From Polynucleobacter sp. AP-Capit-er-40B-B4 (lineage in GTDB: Bacteria; Pseudomonadota; Gammaproteobacteria; Burkholderiales; Burkholderiaceae): a DNA stretch of 64,000 nucleotides. The DNA is taken from NCBI RefSeq assembly GCF_018882245.1, contig NZ_JACVOV010000001.1, positions 558,001 to 622,000 on the forward strand, in the 5' to 3' direction. The position numbers and the translations under genes are program-made. Position 1 is the first letter of the stretch. Every line of letters begins with the position of its first letter. The notes under the pieces are model-generated. The model saw only the letters and a list, made by a program, of their open reading frames with translations, did not search any database and was not told the DNA's origin. Shown here one piece after another: positions 28,290-38,033 of the stretch.

Positions 28290-30314
28290 TTATTTCCTAC
28301 TAACGATGCCGGTAAGATATTGATTGAGCGGCTCACCTACTTTGCCTGCAGCATAGTCAGACACATGGGCTCCGTATGAGTACATTCTTCTGCCCTCTTT
28401 TTGATATGAACATACACCTTGTTCTTTGGAGCAAAGATATGGTGTTGCATCAAATACATACACTGCAGTTGGGTGGGCCAAGGCAAGCTTATTTAGGACT
28501 GCGCGGTACTTTGCTGTAAATGCTAGATATTGATCAATCGGCATTTCACAGGCTGGCTCAATCTGATTAAAGTTATCCAGTGCAGAAATACCTACTTTGC
28601 GATGAAAGCAATCTTGCGGAGATGCTAAGTGGGGGTTGTCTACCAGTAGCACTATTTTCTTATGATTAGTAATGAGTTTAGTGACAACACTATCTAGACC
28701 TTTATAAGCCTCAGCTTGATCGTATTCATTGGCATCAGCCATTGAAGGCAAAAGACTGTTGCTTGAGAACGTAAGGAGTACCACTTTGATATTGGGATTG
28801 GCAATCAGCTGCTCAACCGCTTTATCGGTATATACGGAGTCTTTAGCGGACACATTCTGTCGAACATTGGAGAGATAAGGCCTCATATTCTGGGGGCCGC
28901 CAGGTCCATTGATAGTGAGCCAGCGATATGGCGGCGCTGAGGTACGAATCAAGCCAGGCCAGAGTGATGTCGCGTGACTATCTCCAATCAATGCAAACTG
29001 CGCAGGCTCACGCCGATCTTGCAAACAGCTGGCAAAGAAATGATTGAGGCTCGGGTCAGATAGTCCACAACCATCTTCCTGAAATCCACCATTACCACCA
29101 TCTTCACCAGAAAACTCAAATTGAGTGATTTGATTGAGCGGTCTTTGTTCAAAGCCATTTTTACTGAATACTAAGGCACAAGCTAAAACGATAGCCATAC
29201 CTAAAAGCAATACCAATGCTTTCTGTTTGACGGAGTCGTTATTGCGCAGCGGTTTCTCAATGAACAGATACGTGAGCCAAGCAAGAAGTACTGACAAAGC
29301 AACCAGCACCAATCTTTGCACAACAAATACCGGACCCCAGATCTGAGCGTATGAGAGCAAGATCCAATGCCATAGATATAGTGGGTAGCTAATTAAGCCC
29401 AATGCCACCATCGGACGGCTAGCCAAGAAGTATTGGTTAATCCAAGCGCGTGGACCCGCAGCAATCAATAGTGTTGCGCCCAACACGGGTAATAGCGCTA
29501 GCCAAGCTGGAAAGCGGCTATGCGCATAGGTCACCGTCACGCCAACAACGAGCATCGCAAAGCCCAAGATGGAGACTATTTGTGGCAGCGAATAGCTTAC
29601 CCAGCTAGGAAGTGGAATGCGCCCCGCACCGTTTTGACTTAAAGCTAGGTTTGCAATAAACGCACCGGTCAGCAACTCCCAAAAACGCGATTGAGGTGAG
29701 TAGAAATCTAATACTGGCGAGTGATGAGCATAATCAATATTGAGCGCAAATGAGATTACCCACAACACCACAATGAGCAAGGCAATGCGCAGCTTGCACT
29801 TATATCCCAGCCATAGAATGAAAGGCCAAATGATATAAAACTGCTCTTCAATCGCTAGGGACCACAAATGCAAGAGTGGTTTCTCAACAGCACGACTATC
29901 AAAATAACCAGCCTCACTCAGATAAGTAAAGTTAGAGAAAAACCCCACTGCTGAAATGAGATGCTTTCCTAGGATTTGCAATTCAGATGGGAAGAGAAAA
30001 AACCAGCCCAGCAGAATCGAACTTGCCAATATCAATAGCAACGCCGGAAAGATCCGAATGATGCGTTTGCAGTAGAACCAAACAAAACTAAATGTATTGG
30101 TGGAGAGTCCCTTCAAAATGATAGAAGTGATCAAGAATCCTGAAATGACAAAAAAGATATCGACACCAATAAAACCGCCATGAGCCCACTTGGGGAAGGC
30201 GTGATAAATGAGCACCAGCAAAACTGCCAAGGCTCTCAATCCATCAATATCTGGCCTGTAAGCCAAGATATGGGTGCTGTTGGGGGTATCTTTCAAAAAC
30301 GACTTAGGTGTCAA
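28290..30314 (-). CDS. Acyltransferase 3 with C-terminal SGNH domain (OafA-like O-acetyltransferase)
   Basis: YRPDIDGLRALAVLLVLIYHAFPKWAHGGFIGVDIFFVISGFLITSII; SGNH block FALIGDSHATSLWPGL. Confidence 0.93.
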   Translation of the reverse strand: MTPKSFLKDTPNSTHILAYRPDIDGLRALAVLLVLIYHAFPKWAHGGFIGVDIFFVISGFLITSIILKGLSTNTFSFVWFYCKRIIRIFPALLLILASSILLGWFFLFPSELQILGKHLISAVGFFSNFTYLSEAGYFDSRAVEKPLLHLWSLAIEEQFYIIWPFILWLGYKCKLRIALLIVVLWVISFALNIDYAHHSPVLDFYSPQSRFWELLTGAFIANLALSQNGAGRIPLPSWVSYSLPQIVSILGFAMLVVGVTVTYAHSRFPAWLALLPVLGATLLIAAGPRAWINQYFLASRPMVALGLISYPLYLWHWILLSYAQIWGPVFVVQRLVLVALSVLLAWLTYLFIEKPLRNNDSVKQKALVLLLGMAIVLACALVFSKNGFEQRPLNQITQFEFSGEDGGNGGFQEDGCGLSDPSLNHFFASCLQDRREPAQFALIGDSHATSLWPGLIRTSAPPYRWLTINGPGGPQNMRPYLSNVRQNVSAKDSVYTDKAVEQLIANPNIKVVLLTFSSNSLLPSMADANEYDQAEAYKGLDSVVTKLITNHKKIVLLVDNPHLASPQDCFHRKVGISALDNFNQIEPACEMPIDQYLAFTAKYRAVLNKLALAHPTAVYVFDATPYLCSKEQGVCSYQKEGRRMYSYGAHVSDYAAGKVGEPLNQYLTGIVSRK

Positions 30315-30738
30315 AAGTTCTAATAATTAGTGAGGATACACAAAAGCAACCTCAGATTGTGGTTATGGTTGTCGCGGTTTTTAGCCCCAGGCTTCGTCCT
30401 ATATAAAATATGGCTTAGAAGGCTATTACCCGCCTAATTTTTTATCTAGAAATCCAATAAACATTACATTTTGTGTAGCCGTTTATTTTTGCTGTATTCG
30501 CAGCCATTTAAAGCTAGAAATCCACTTGAGCAGCTCTGGAGGACAGCAAACACCCTAAAGAGACCATGCAAAAAAAAAAGGGGGGGGTAATGCTGGGGCT
30601 TTATGAAAAAGCAAGCAATAAAAACCAGCAAAACAGGGTTTTTGGGTGCCTAAGTGGAAATACTGATGTCTTTTTGACTAACTGCAGTTAAATTCTTAGA
30701 AAAATTTGTATTGCTCTAATTATTGAATTAAAATTAAT

Positions 30739-30752
30739 TTTGTATATACAAA
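30739..30752. promoter_or_regulatory. 14-bp palindrome upstream of a TA pair
   Basis: TTTGTATATACAAA ending 15 bp before the ATG at 30768. Confidence 0.5.
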
Positions 30753-30767
30753 TTCATTAGGCTACGA

Positions 30768-31055
30768 ATGAAAAATTTAATAATTAGCGAGCAGGTTTTG
30801 GCTCATATTTGGGATAAGCATCAAATAAGAAGAGTGGATGTAGAGGAGTGCTTCTTTAATCATATTGATAACAGGTACATTGAGGATGATAGGGCCCACA
30901 ATAAGACAAACCCGCCAACCTATTGGTTTATAGCAGAAAATCACCAGTGCGTAAAACTAAAGGTAGTTTGCGTTTTCAAGGCTGGTAATGTGTACTTAAG
31001 AACGGCATATCCACCAAATGAAGTAGAATTAAGTATATACAAAAACGCTAAGTAA
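30768..31055 (+). CDS. Putative BrnT-like / small toxin of a CopG-type TA pair
   Basis: 95 aa; HIWDKHQIRRVDVEECFFNH...KTNPPTYWFIAENHQCVKLKVVCVFKAGNVYLRTAYPPNEVELSIY; followed by a ribbon-helix-helix-type gene. Confidence 0.6.
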   Translation: MKNLIISEQVLAHIWDKHQIRRVDVEECFFNHIDNRYIEDDRAHNKTNPPTYWFIAENHQCVKLKVVCVFKAGNVYLRTAYPPNEVELSIYKNAK

Positions 31056-31085
31056 TCGCTAAATTTATTTAAAATGAGGATACAA

Positions 31086-31433
31086 ATGAGCACCAAACAA
31101 GTTGCAACTGAAATTGCAGACACTCCAGAGGCGTGGGAGAACGGTGAGCTTGGTCAAAGCCTAGATCACGCAGTCGTTGCTTCTAGCAAGGTTGCCTCTG
31201 AAATGGATGAGGCCCTTGGATTGCAAATGATTTCGATTCGATTAAATAAGGATTTAATTGATGCGCTTAAGCTTTTAGGCGTGAAATATGAAATGGGTTA
31301 TCAGCCACTAATGCGTGAGGCGTTAAAGCGCTTTGTAGAGGGGGAATACAAAATGATTGCTCAAGAACAGCTTGAGCGACAAAAAGCCGAAAAGAAAAGG
31401 GCCGCAACACAAAAACTAGCAAAAGTCGCATAA
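31086..31433 (+). CDS. CopG/BrnA-like ribbon-helix-helix antitoxin
   Basis: ALGLQMISIRLNKDLIDALKLLGVKYEMGYQPLMREALKRFVEGE. ATG 31086 used (track start 31074). Confidence 0.72.
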   Translation: MSTKQVATEIADTPEAWENGELGQSLDHAVVASSKVASEMDEALGLQMISIRLNKDLIDALKLLGVKYEMGYQPLMREALKRFVEGEYKMIAQEQLERQKAEKKRAATQKLAKVA

Positions 31434-31436
31434 ATC

Positions 31437-31458
31437 AAAAGCCCCAAAAGGGGCTTTT
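31437..31458 (+). terminator. Rho-independent terminator after the TA pair
   Basis: AAAAGCCCC-AAAA-GGGGCTTTTTT. Confidence 0.82.
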
Positions 31459-31598
31459 TTCTTGGCTTAAATTACACATCTGAACAGGAGCAGGATAAAT
31501 AGCCTGGAAAACCTAAATAATCTATATGCATTTAAGTTATATAGGATCAATTTTTCAGTATTTTGAGGAATATTGAAAACCCCTGACAATTCATACCT

Positions 31599-33347
31599 AT
31601 GTATAAATATGATGCTATCGATCAAACCCTTGTAGATCAACGGGTTGCCCAATTTCGTGATCAGGTTGCCCGCCGTTTGGACGGCAGCCTGGCCGAAGAA
31701 GAATTCCGCCCATTGCGCCTACAAAATGGCCTGTACCACCAACGCCATGCATACATGCTGCGTGTTGCCATTCCTTATGGCTTATTTAGCGCCAAACAAC
31801 TGCGCACACTGGCACTCATTTCTGAAAAATATGATCGTGGCTATGGTCACTTCACTACGCGCCAGAATATTCAGTACAACTGGGTCACCTTAGAAGACAC
31901 TCCAGATATTTTGGCTGAGCTTGCCAAAGTGGAGATGCATGCCATTCAAACTTCAGGCAACTGTATTCGCAACATTACAAGTGATGCCTTTGCAGGTGTA
32001 GCCGCAGATGAATATGTAGATACTCGTCCGATTTGCGAACTCTTGCGTCAATGGTCAACACTGCACCCAGAGTTTGCACACTTGCCACGCAAGTTTAAGT
32101 TTGCAGTCAATGGCGCCAAAGAAGATCGCACGGTATTGCTTTGCCATGACGTCGGTATTGAGCTCAAGAAAAATCCTAATATCAATAATGGTGAACTCAC
32201 TGCCGATATTTACGCAGGTGGCGGCATGGGTCGCACCCCTATTTTGGGATCCCTCATCAAGCAGGACTTGCCATGGCAACTACTCCCAAGCTACCTCACT
32301 GCATTGCTGCGCGTATACAACCGCTTTGGCCGCAGAGACAATCTCTATAAGGCTCGCATCAAGATCTTAGTAAAGGCCTTAGGCCCAGAAGAATTTGCCC
32401 GTCAAGTTGAAGGTGAATGGCTTCACATCAAAAATGGTGATGACAACTTTACTCAAGCGGAGTGGAATCGTGTTGCCAAGCATTTCACTAAGCCTGCATA
32501 TAAAGCTTTACCTGCTTTGACAACAGAGCAAGTGATTGCAATAGCAAGTGATGCTGACCAAGCCACGCAAACTGCCTTTGCAAAATGGTTAAAGCGTAAC
32601 GTCAAACCACATCAGGTGCCTGGTTACGCTAGCGTGATTTTGTCACTCAAACCTCATGGCACGGTTGCCCCTGGAGATGCCACTACTGCACAGATGCTAG
32701 CGATTGCCGATCTTGCAGATCAATACAGTTTTGGTGAATTACGTGCTACCCATGAACAAAACTTGGTACTAGCCGATGTAGAGCAAGCTAAGCTGTATGA
32801 GCTCTGGCAAGAAGCCAAAAAACAAAAGGTAGCTTTACCAAACGTGGGTTTGCTGACTGACATCATCGCGTGTCCTGGCGGTGATTTTTGCTCCCTGGCT
32901 AATGCCAAGTCCCTGCCTATTGCCAAAGCCATTCAAGAACGCTTTGATGACCTGGACTACTTATTTGATTTAGGTGATATCAGCTTAAATATTTCTGGAT
33001 GCATTAATTCTTGTGGCCACCACCACGTTGGCAATATCGGCGTACTCGGCGTCGATAAAGATGGTGAAGAGTGGTATCAAATCACTCTGGGCGGAGAGCA
33101 AGGCAACAATGCTGCTATTGGCAAGGTAATTGGCCCCTCTTTCTATGCCGATGAGATTCCGGATGTGATTACCAACATCATCAATACCTACATCAAAGAG
33201 CGCACTGAGGATGAATCCTTTATTGCTAGCTATCGCCGTATTGGTGTAACGCCTTTCAAGGAAGCCGCTTATAAAAATAAAAAAGAGTATGCCAAGAAAA
33301 GCAATGCAGAGGCAGAAAGTAACACCGCCACTGGAGTGACATCATGA
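31599..33347 (+). CDS. cysI: Nitrite/sulfite reductase hemoprotein (assimilatory sulfite reductase beta-like)
   Basis: RHAYMLRVAIPYGLFSAKQLRTLALISEKYDRGYGHFTTRQNIQYNW; CPGGDFCSLANAKS...NISGCINSCGHHHVGNIGVLGVDKDG (siroheme/4Fe-4S Cys motifs). Confidence 0.93.
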   Translation: MYKYDAIDQTLVDQRVAQFRDQVARRLDGSLAEEEFRPLRLQNGLYHQRHAYMLRVAIPYGLFSAKQLRTLALISEKYDRGYGHFTTRQNIQYNWVTLEDTPDILAELAKVEMHAIQTSGNCIRNITSDAFAGVAADEYVDTRPICELLRQWSTLHPEFAHLPRKFKFAVNGAKEDRTVLLCHDVGIELKKNPNINNGELTADIYAGGGMGRTPILGSLIKQDLPWQLLPSYLTALLRVYNRFGRRDNLYKARIKILVKALGPEEFARQVEGEWLHIKNGDDNFTQAEWNRVAKHFTKPAYKALPALTTEQVIAIASDADQATQTAFAKWLKRNVKPHQVPGYASVILSLKPHGTVAPGDATTAQMLAIADLADQYSFGELRATHEQNLVLADVEQAKLYELWQEAKKQKVALPNVGLLTDIIACPGGDFCSLANAKSLPIAKAIQERFDDLDYLFDLGDISLNISGCINSCGHHHVGNIGVLGVDKDGEEWYQITLGGEQGNNAAIGKVIGPSFYADEIPDVITNIINTYIKERTEDESFIASYRRIGVTPFKEAAYKNKKEYAKKSNAEAESNTATGVTS

Positions 33348-33928
33348 GTCAAGCAGAAGCAAATACCAACATCATTGCTGCCCACGAGCAGATTTTGCAC
33401 TTTCCAAAAGGTGGGAAGCCAACACTGGCCTCAAATGAATGGCAAATCTGGAATGGCAGCCAAGATGAAGGTGGCCTGCCAGATTTAGAGCATGGTCCTC
33501 ATAATGTATTGGTGCCTTTTGCTTGGTGGATACAGCACCACAAGGAAATAGATATTCAATCTAAAGCTAAAGCTGGTCAAATTGGTGTCTGGTTTGCTGC
33601 CGATGACGATATTTTGAAACACGCCGATCTAATTGAGCAAGGTAAAGCCGTGTGGCCTTTAGTGGCAGCACACTTCCCAATCTTTAGAGATGGTAGAAGT
33701 TTTAGTACCGCCGCCCTCTTGCGAGATCGCTTCCAATGGACTGGTGAGATTCGGGCGATTGGTGATGTGCTTATCGATCAACTCTTGCAAGGTGCTCGGG
33801 TTGGTTTTGATAGTTTTGCATTGCGTCCAGATCAGAACTTAGATATTGCACTCAAGCAATTTGATTTGTTCTCCGTTACCACCCAGAACAGCTGGCGCAA
33901 CAAGAGAAGCTTACTAGCAACGAACTAA
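33344..33928 (+). CDS. DUF934 protein (sulfite-reductase associated)
   Basis: 194 aa; VWPLVAAHFPIFRDGRSFSTAALLRDRFQWTGEIRAIGDVLIDQL; 4 bp overlap with cysI. Confidence 0.88.
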   Translation: MSQAEANTNIIAAHEQILHFPKGGKPTLASNEWQIWNGSQDEGGLPDLEHGPHNVLVPFAWWIQHHKEIDIQSKAKAGQIGVWFAADDDILKHADLIEQGKAVWPLVAAHFPIFRDGRSFSTAALLRDRFQWTGEIRAIGDVLIDQLLQGARVGFDSFALRPDQNLDIALKQFDLFSVTTQNSWRNKRSLLATN

Positions 33929-33946
33929 GCGCATAAATCTATCCTC

Positions 33947-34825
33947 ATGAAAAACAATTCTTCAAGTCTCGGTAAAGTATATTTAGTTGGCGCTGGCCCT
34001 GGTGCAGTCGATCTCATTACTGTGCGTGGTGCCAAGTTATTAGCCAAAGCAGATATCGTTTTTCATGACGCATTAGTTGACCCTGAGATGTTATCGCTAT
34101 GCCCACAAGCAGAACATGTCGCTGTTGGTAAACGCTGTGGCAAGCTCTCTTCTGCGCAACATTTCATCAATAAGCGCTTAGTGGATGCTGCCCAAAAGCA
34201 TCAAGTGATTGTGCGTCTTAAGGGTGGTGATCCTATGCTCTTTGGTCGCGCTGATGAAGAAATCACTGCCCTCAAACAAGCAGGCATTGAGGTAGAGGTT
34301 GTACCTGGCATTACCGCCGCACTAGCGGGAGCTGCTAGCCTGCAGCAATCCTTAACTCTCCGCGGAGTCAGTAGAAGCGTCGCCTTTATTACCTTAGCGC
34401 AAGGCACAGAAAATACTAATCAATCGAAAGTCGATGAGAGTCAGCCGGGCAATAACCAAACCATCAACCCAATAATCAACCCCATCACCAATCCTAACGC
34501 GGATACTTTGGTGTATTACATGGGACGCAAAGATGCGGCGCAGATTGCAAGGCAATTGATTAAGCAAAATCAACCTCACCAAGCCACTACACCGGTACAT
34601 ATTTTGGAAGCAGTTTCCACCCCAAAAGAAAGACTATGGAGTAGCACCCTTCAAGAGTTGGCGGACGGTAAAGCAGATGATTGGTTTGATAGCAGCTCGC
34701 CTGCACTAATTATGATCGGCGCAGCCTTAAGTCATTCCAGTGAAAATTTAAAGGGCTCTAGCCCCGAAATCAACAATAGCCTGCAAGACAGCCAAATCCT
34801 CGCCAACAGCCGGCGTCGCGCTTAA
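33947..34825 (+). CDS. cobA: Uroporphyrinogen-III C-methyltransferase
   Basis: GKVYLVGAGPGAVDLITVRGAKLLAKADIVFHDALVDPEML, VIVRLKGGDPMLFGRADEEI, VVPGITAALAGAASLQQSLTLRGVSRSVAFIT. Confidence 0.93.
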   Translation: MKNNSSSLGKVYLVGAGPGAVDLITVRGAKLLAKADIVFHDALVDPEMLSLCPQAEHVAVGKRCGKLSSAQHFINKRLVDAAQKHQVIVRLKGGDPMLFGRADEEITALKQAGIEVEVVPGITAALAGAASLQQSLTLRGVSRSVAFITLAQGTENTNQSKVDESQPGNNQTINPIINPITNPNADTLVYYMGRKDAAQIARQLIKQNQPHQATTPVHILEAVSTPKERLWSSTLQELADGKADDWFDSSSPALIMIGAALSHSSENLKGSSPEINNSLQDSQILANSRRRA

Positions 34826-35110
34826 AGCAATTGCTGGAAATTTAGCCTTACACGCATCTAGCAGCACCGGGAAATCATTACGCAAGTGACCACCTTGGCC
34901 AAAAAAGACCGGCACAACGGTGATTTGAGTGGCGCCAGCAAGACTCAGGGCACCAACAGCCTCTTCTAGAGAAGGTTGCATCATTTCTAGAAAAGCGAGC
35001 CCTACAGGAACGGTGGCATTCTGAGAGCGCCATAGCTCTGCCAGGCGATCAAATGGCTCGCGCCAACGCACGTCACGGGCACCATGGCCAAAGAGGATGA
35101 TTGCTTTCAT
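34748..35110 (-). CDS. Sirohydrochlorin chelatase-like (CbiX/SirB) protein
   Basis: MKAIILFGHGARDVRWREPFDRLAELW, ITVVPVFFGQGGHLRNDFPVLLDA. Confidence 0.87.
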   Translation of the reverse strand: MKAIILFGHGARDVRWREPFDRLAELWRSQNATVPVGLAFLEMMQPSLEEAVGALSLAGATQITVVPVFFGQGGHLRNDFPVLLDACKAKFPAIALSATPAVGEDLAVLQAIVDFGARAL

Positions 35111-35259
35111 TTTGATGAATTCTTCAGAAATCGCTATAAAACAGATTAATCATTAGATAATTGAGTCATATTAATTGCTTTTCAAGATATCCGTTTATTT
35201 TGATGAGTGGACAGTATCAAGATTATTTATTCAATACATAATTTATTTCTATAGCACCT

Positions 35260-36291
35260 ATGACAACTTTACTTAGCGAGCTTAGCAGCCAAACTTGGTT
35301 CATTGCCCTCATGGCAGCAGCCCTGATTGGCGGCGTACTTTCAGCCGTGCACCATGCCGAGGTAGTTGCTCATAAAACGGGTGAGCCTTATGGTGCTCTT
35401 ATTCTAGCCATTAGTGTCACCATCATTGAAGTCTCTTTAATCATCTCGATGATGCTCTCAGGCCACGATGGCTCGCAATTTATTGCTAGAGATGCCGTCT
35501 TTGCGACCGTAATGATCGTGATTAATGGCGTGATTGGTTTGTGCATCTTTATTGGCGGTCTTCACCATCATGAAATGTCTTTTCGTAATGAAGGCACCAA
35601 CTCTGCCCTAGCAGTACTCACCGCATTAGCCACATTCATTCTGGTGATGCCCATTGTGACCACCAGCACACCAGGTCCTGACTTTACTAAAAGCCAACTG
35701 GCGTTTGCAGGGATTGCCTCTTTTGCACTCTATGCAGCTTTTTTATTCTTTCAAACAGTCAGCCATCGCGACTACTACCTACCCAAAGCAGAAGATAAGA
35801 AAACAGATATTAACTTTCATGCGCAAAAACCTAGCAATCTCAAAACAGCTGTCAGCGTTGCGTTGCTCATTCTGTCGTTGATTGTGGTTGTAGGTCTTGC
35901 AGAGCTATTAAGTCCAGTGATTGAAGCGGGAGTTAAAGCTGCGGGAGCACCCAAGACAATTGTTGGTATTGCCATTGCGATGCTGGTTCTTCTTCCCGAA
36001 GGTTTTGCAGCAGTGAGAGCCGCCAAGGCAAACCGCCTTCAAAGCAGCCTTAACCTGGCGCTAGGTTCAGCGCTAGCCAGTATTGGGCTTTCAATCCCAA
36101 CAATTGCAGCGATTGCTATTTTCTTCAACCTGCCTTTAAGCCTTGGTATTAGCGATCTCAATATGACGCTGATGTACCTGACCTTCTTTATTGGGGCATT
36201 AACGCTAGCCATAGGCAGGACCACTCTATTACAGGGTGTTGTGCACCTGATTATCTTCTTTGAGTATTTGTTCTTGAGTTTGGTGCCGTAA
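35260..36291 (+). CDS. Ca2+:H+ antiporter, ChaA-like (CaCA family)
   Basis: 343 aa; VVAHKTGEPYGALILAISVTIIEVSLI, IAIAMLVLLPEGFAAVRAAKANRLQSSLNLALGSALASIGLSIP. Confidence 0.9.
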   Translation: MTTLLSELSSQTWFIALMAAALIGGVLSAVHHAEVVAHKTGEPYGALILAISVTIIEVSLIISMMLSGHDGSQFIARDAVFATVMIVINGVIGLCIFIGGLHHHEMSFRNEGTNSALAVLTALATFILVMPIVTTSTPGPDFTKSQLAFAGIASFALYAAFLFFQTVSHRDYYLPKAEDKKTDINFHAQKPSNLKTAVSVALLILSLIVVVGLAELLSPVIEAGVKAAGAPKTIVGIAIAMLVLLPEGFAAVRAAKANRLQSSLNLALGSALASIGLSIPTIAAIAIFFNLPLSLGISDLNMTLMYLTFFIGALTLAIGRTTLLQGVVHLIIFFEYLFLSLVP

Positions 36292-36704
36292 AGATAGCTC
36301 ATAAAAAAATCTATAAATTGACTAATAAGATATTAATAAATCAATAGTAGGATAGTATTTTATTTACTCTAAAATCTGGTTTTCTTTCAATTGAATCCTA
36401 TTTAGGTTAAAAAAATATTAGTAATTTTCAAAATATTAGATCTGGTGATTTAGAGAATTTAATTTATATATCAAATAGACGAAATGCTATAATTTGATTA
36501 AGAGCCATAGGAAAACTATTATAGTCTAGACTTAATTTAGAAAAATCTTCGATTCCTGAATTTAAAGAACAAATAATTTATTCTAGATTAGTATCAATAC
36601 ACCCAATGTTGTAGCATTGATAAGGCGAATAGAAATATATTTTTGAAAGTCCCTACCCCCTTGCCTTATTATATATTTAATTAAAAATATCAACGGTATT
36701 AAAA

Positions 36705-38033
36705 TTAATAAGAGTCCAATAAATTATCCATAAATTGAATATCCACAAAAAAATCCTTATGGACAAGTGACTGAGAATTAGGGTCGGGCTCAAACATTAC
36801 AAAGTTAATATCGCCGGCAAGATCATCCCGAAGATTAATAAAAAAATGGCAATTTCCAGCATTTCCCGGCCAACCCGCAAATGTAAGTATTTTAGTTTTT
36901 GGCTTAAGAAAGATTAGTGAACTTAAAGCAGCACCAGTTTGAGTTACAAAGAAATTACATCCACTTAAAATATGAATTTGCTCTTTAAATGATAAGTCGT
37001 TGGGATTATATACTTCAAATCCCTTATCTTTAAAAATTTGAATTAGTAACCGATGATTATGAACTTTTCGCCCTTGATTTTCACCCCTGCAGAAAAATAT
37101 TTTTTTTTGGCCCAAAGTGGATATCGTATTGGTAGTAGCAATGACATTAAGCACATGTTTAGACATAGACTTAATTGCATTAAGATTATAAAAACTATCA
37201 GAAAAAACTAGTGGATCGGATAGGTTAATATTTTTGTGGTTATAAATAATTCTTGCGGTCGGTGTAAAAACAACTAATTTTTTACAAATAACCATTTCGC
37301 CTTTTGCGACCTTTATTATGCGTCCAGAAAACCCCGTCAGCAACTGAATTGCCTCATAAATATTTTCATGCAAACCTTCATCTATCAAAATTGGCTGGTT
37401 TTTATATACCCCCATACAGATTAATCCACTTAATTTTGGCAATGTTTCCAGTAAAAAGTGGGCATAATTGCCATTCAAACCATTAATAAGATGAATAGCG
37501 CTATCAATTTCCAAAGATTTCGAACGGTTACGGACTAAAATTCCTTTTCCAGAGTCCCAGATAATTGCATTAGAGACTGGGTACAGCTCCTCTCTGTTCC
37601 AATTGATAAAATTTGAGTGAATACACTCAGAATCAGTAAAAATTAAATCTGCGCCGCCTAACAAAAAACAATTTTGAATCTCAAAAGTAAGCACTTGAGG
37701 GAAGGTTAACTCATCAAATGAGATGTTATATTCATTTTGATACCTCTCCGGAATAGAAGTAAAAGGTCGTGGATTGTATTGATATTCGTCGAATAAAACC
37801 TGCGCCGATATTTTATTAACACTTATAAAGTCACTGAAGCTAATTTTTTTATGGAATGAGTGTTTGAAGAATTTAGGGTATAAATCAAGAAAGTACACCG
37901 GTGATTTATTTCTTAGCTCTATAATAATTGCATCAAAGTCATTTTTTATTAAATTTCTTATTATTCTAAAAATAAAATATTTAGCAAAATTTTTACGGTA
38001 AAAAACCTTCGCTTTCTCAATGTAAAGATTCAT
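36705..38033 (-). CDS. GT61-like capsular polysaccharide glycosyltransferase
   Basis: HLINGLNGNYAHFLLETLPKLSGL, KKIFFCRGENQGRKVHN, ILSGCNFFVTQTGAALSSLIFLKP. Confidence 0.78.
   Translation of the reverse strand: MNLYIEKAKVFYRKNFAKYFIFRIIRNLIKNDFDAIIIELRNKSPVYFLDLYPKFFKHSFHKKISFSDFISVNKISAQVLFDEYQYNPRPFTSIPERYQNEYNISFDELTFPQVLTFEIQNCFLLGGADLIFTDSECIHSNFINWNREELYPVSNAIIWDSGKGILVRNRSKSLEIDSAIHLINGLNGNYAHFLLETLPKLSGLICMGVYKNQPILIDEGLHENIYEAIQLLTGFSGRIIKVAKGEMVICKKLVVFTPTARIIYNHKNINLSDPLVFSDSFYNLNAIKSMSKHVLNVIATTNTISTLGQKKIFFCRGENQGRKVHNHRLLIQIFKDKGFEVYNPNDLSFKEQIHILSGCNFFVTQTGAALSSLIFLKPKTKILTFAGWPGNAGNCHFFINLRDDLAGDINFVMFEPDPNSQSLVHKDFFVDIQFMDNLLDSY

Noticed and set aside
34440-34500. Short repeated ATCAACCC-like units as a possible CRISPR-like or VNTR array
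   Set aside because: Only two or three imperfect units inside a coding frame; reported only as a low-interest insertion.
34394-34600. 68-aa minus ORF over the SUMT insertion
   Set aside because: Antisense to conserved SUMT frame; no independent support.
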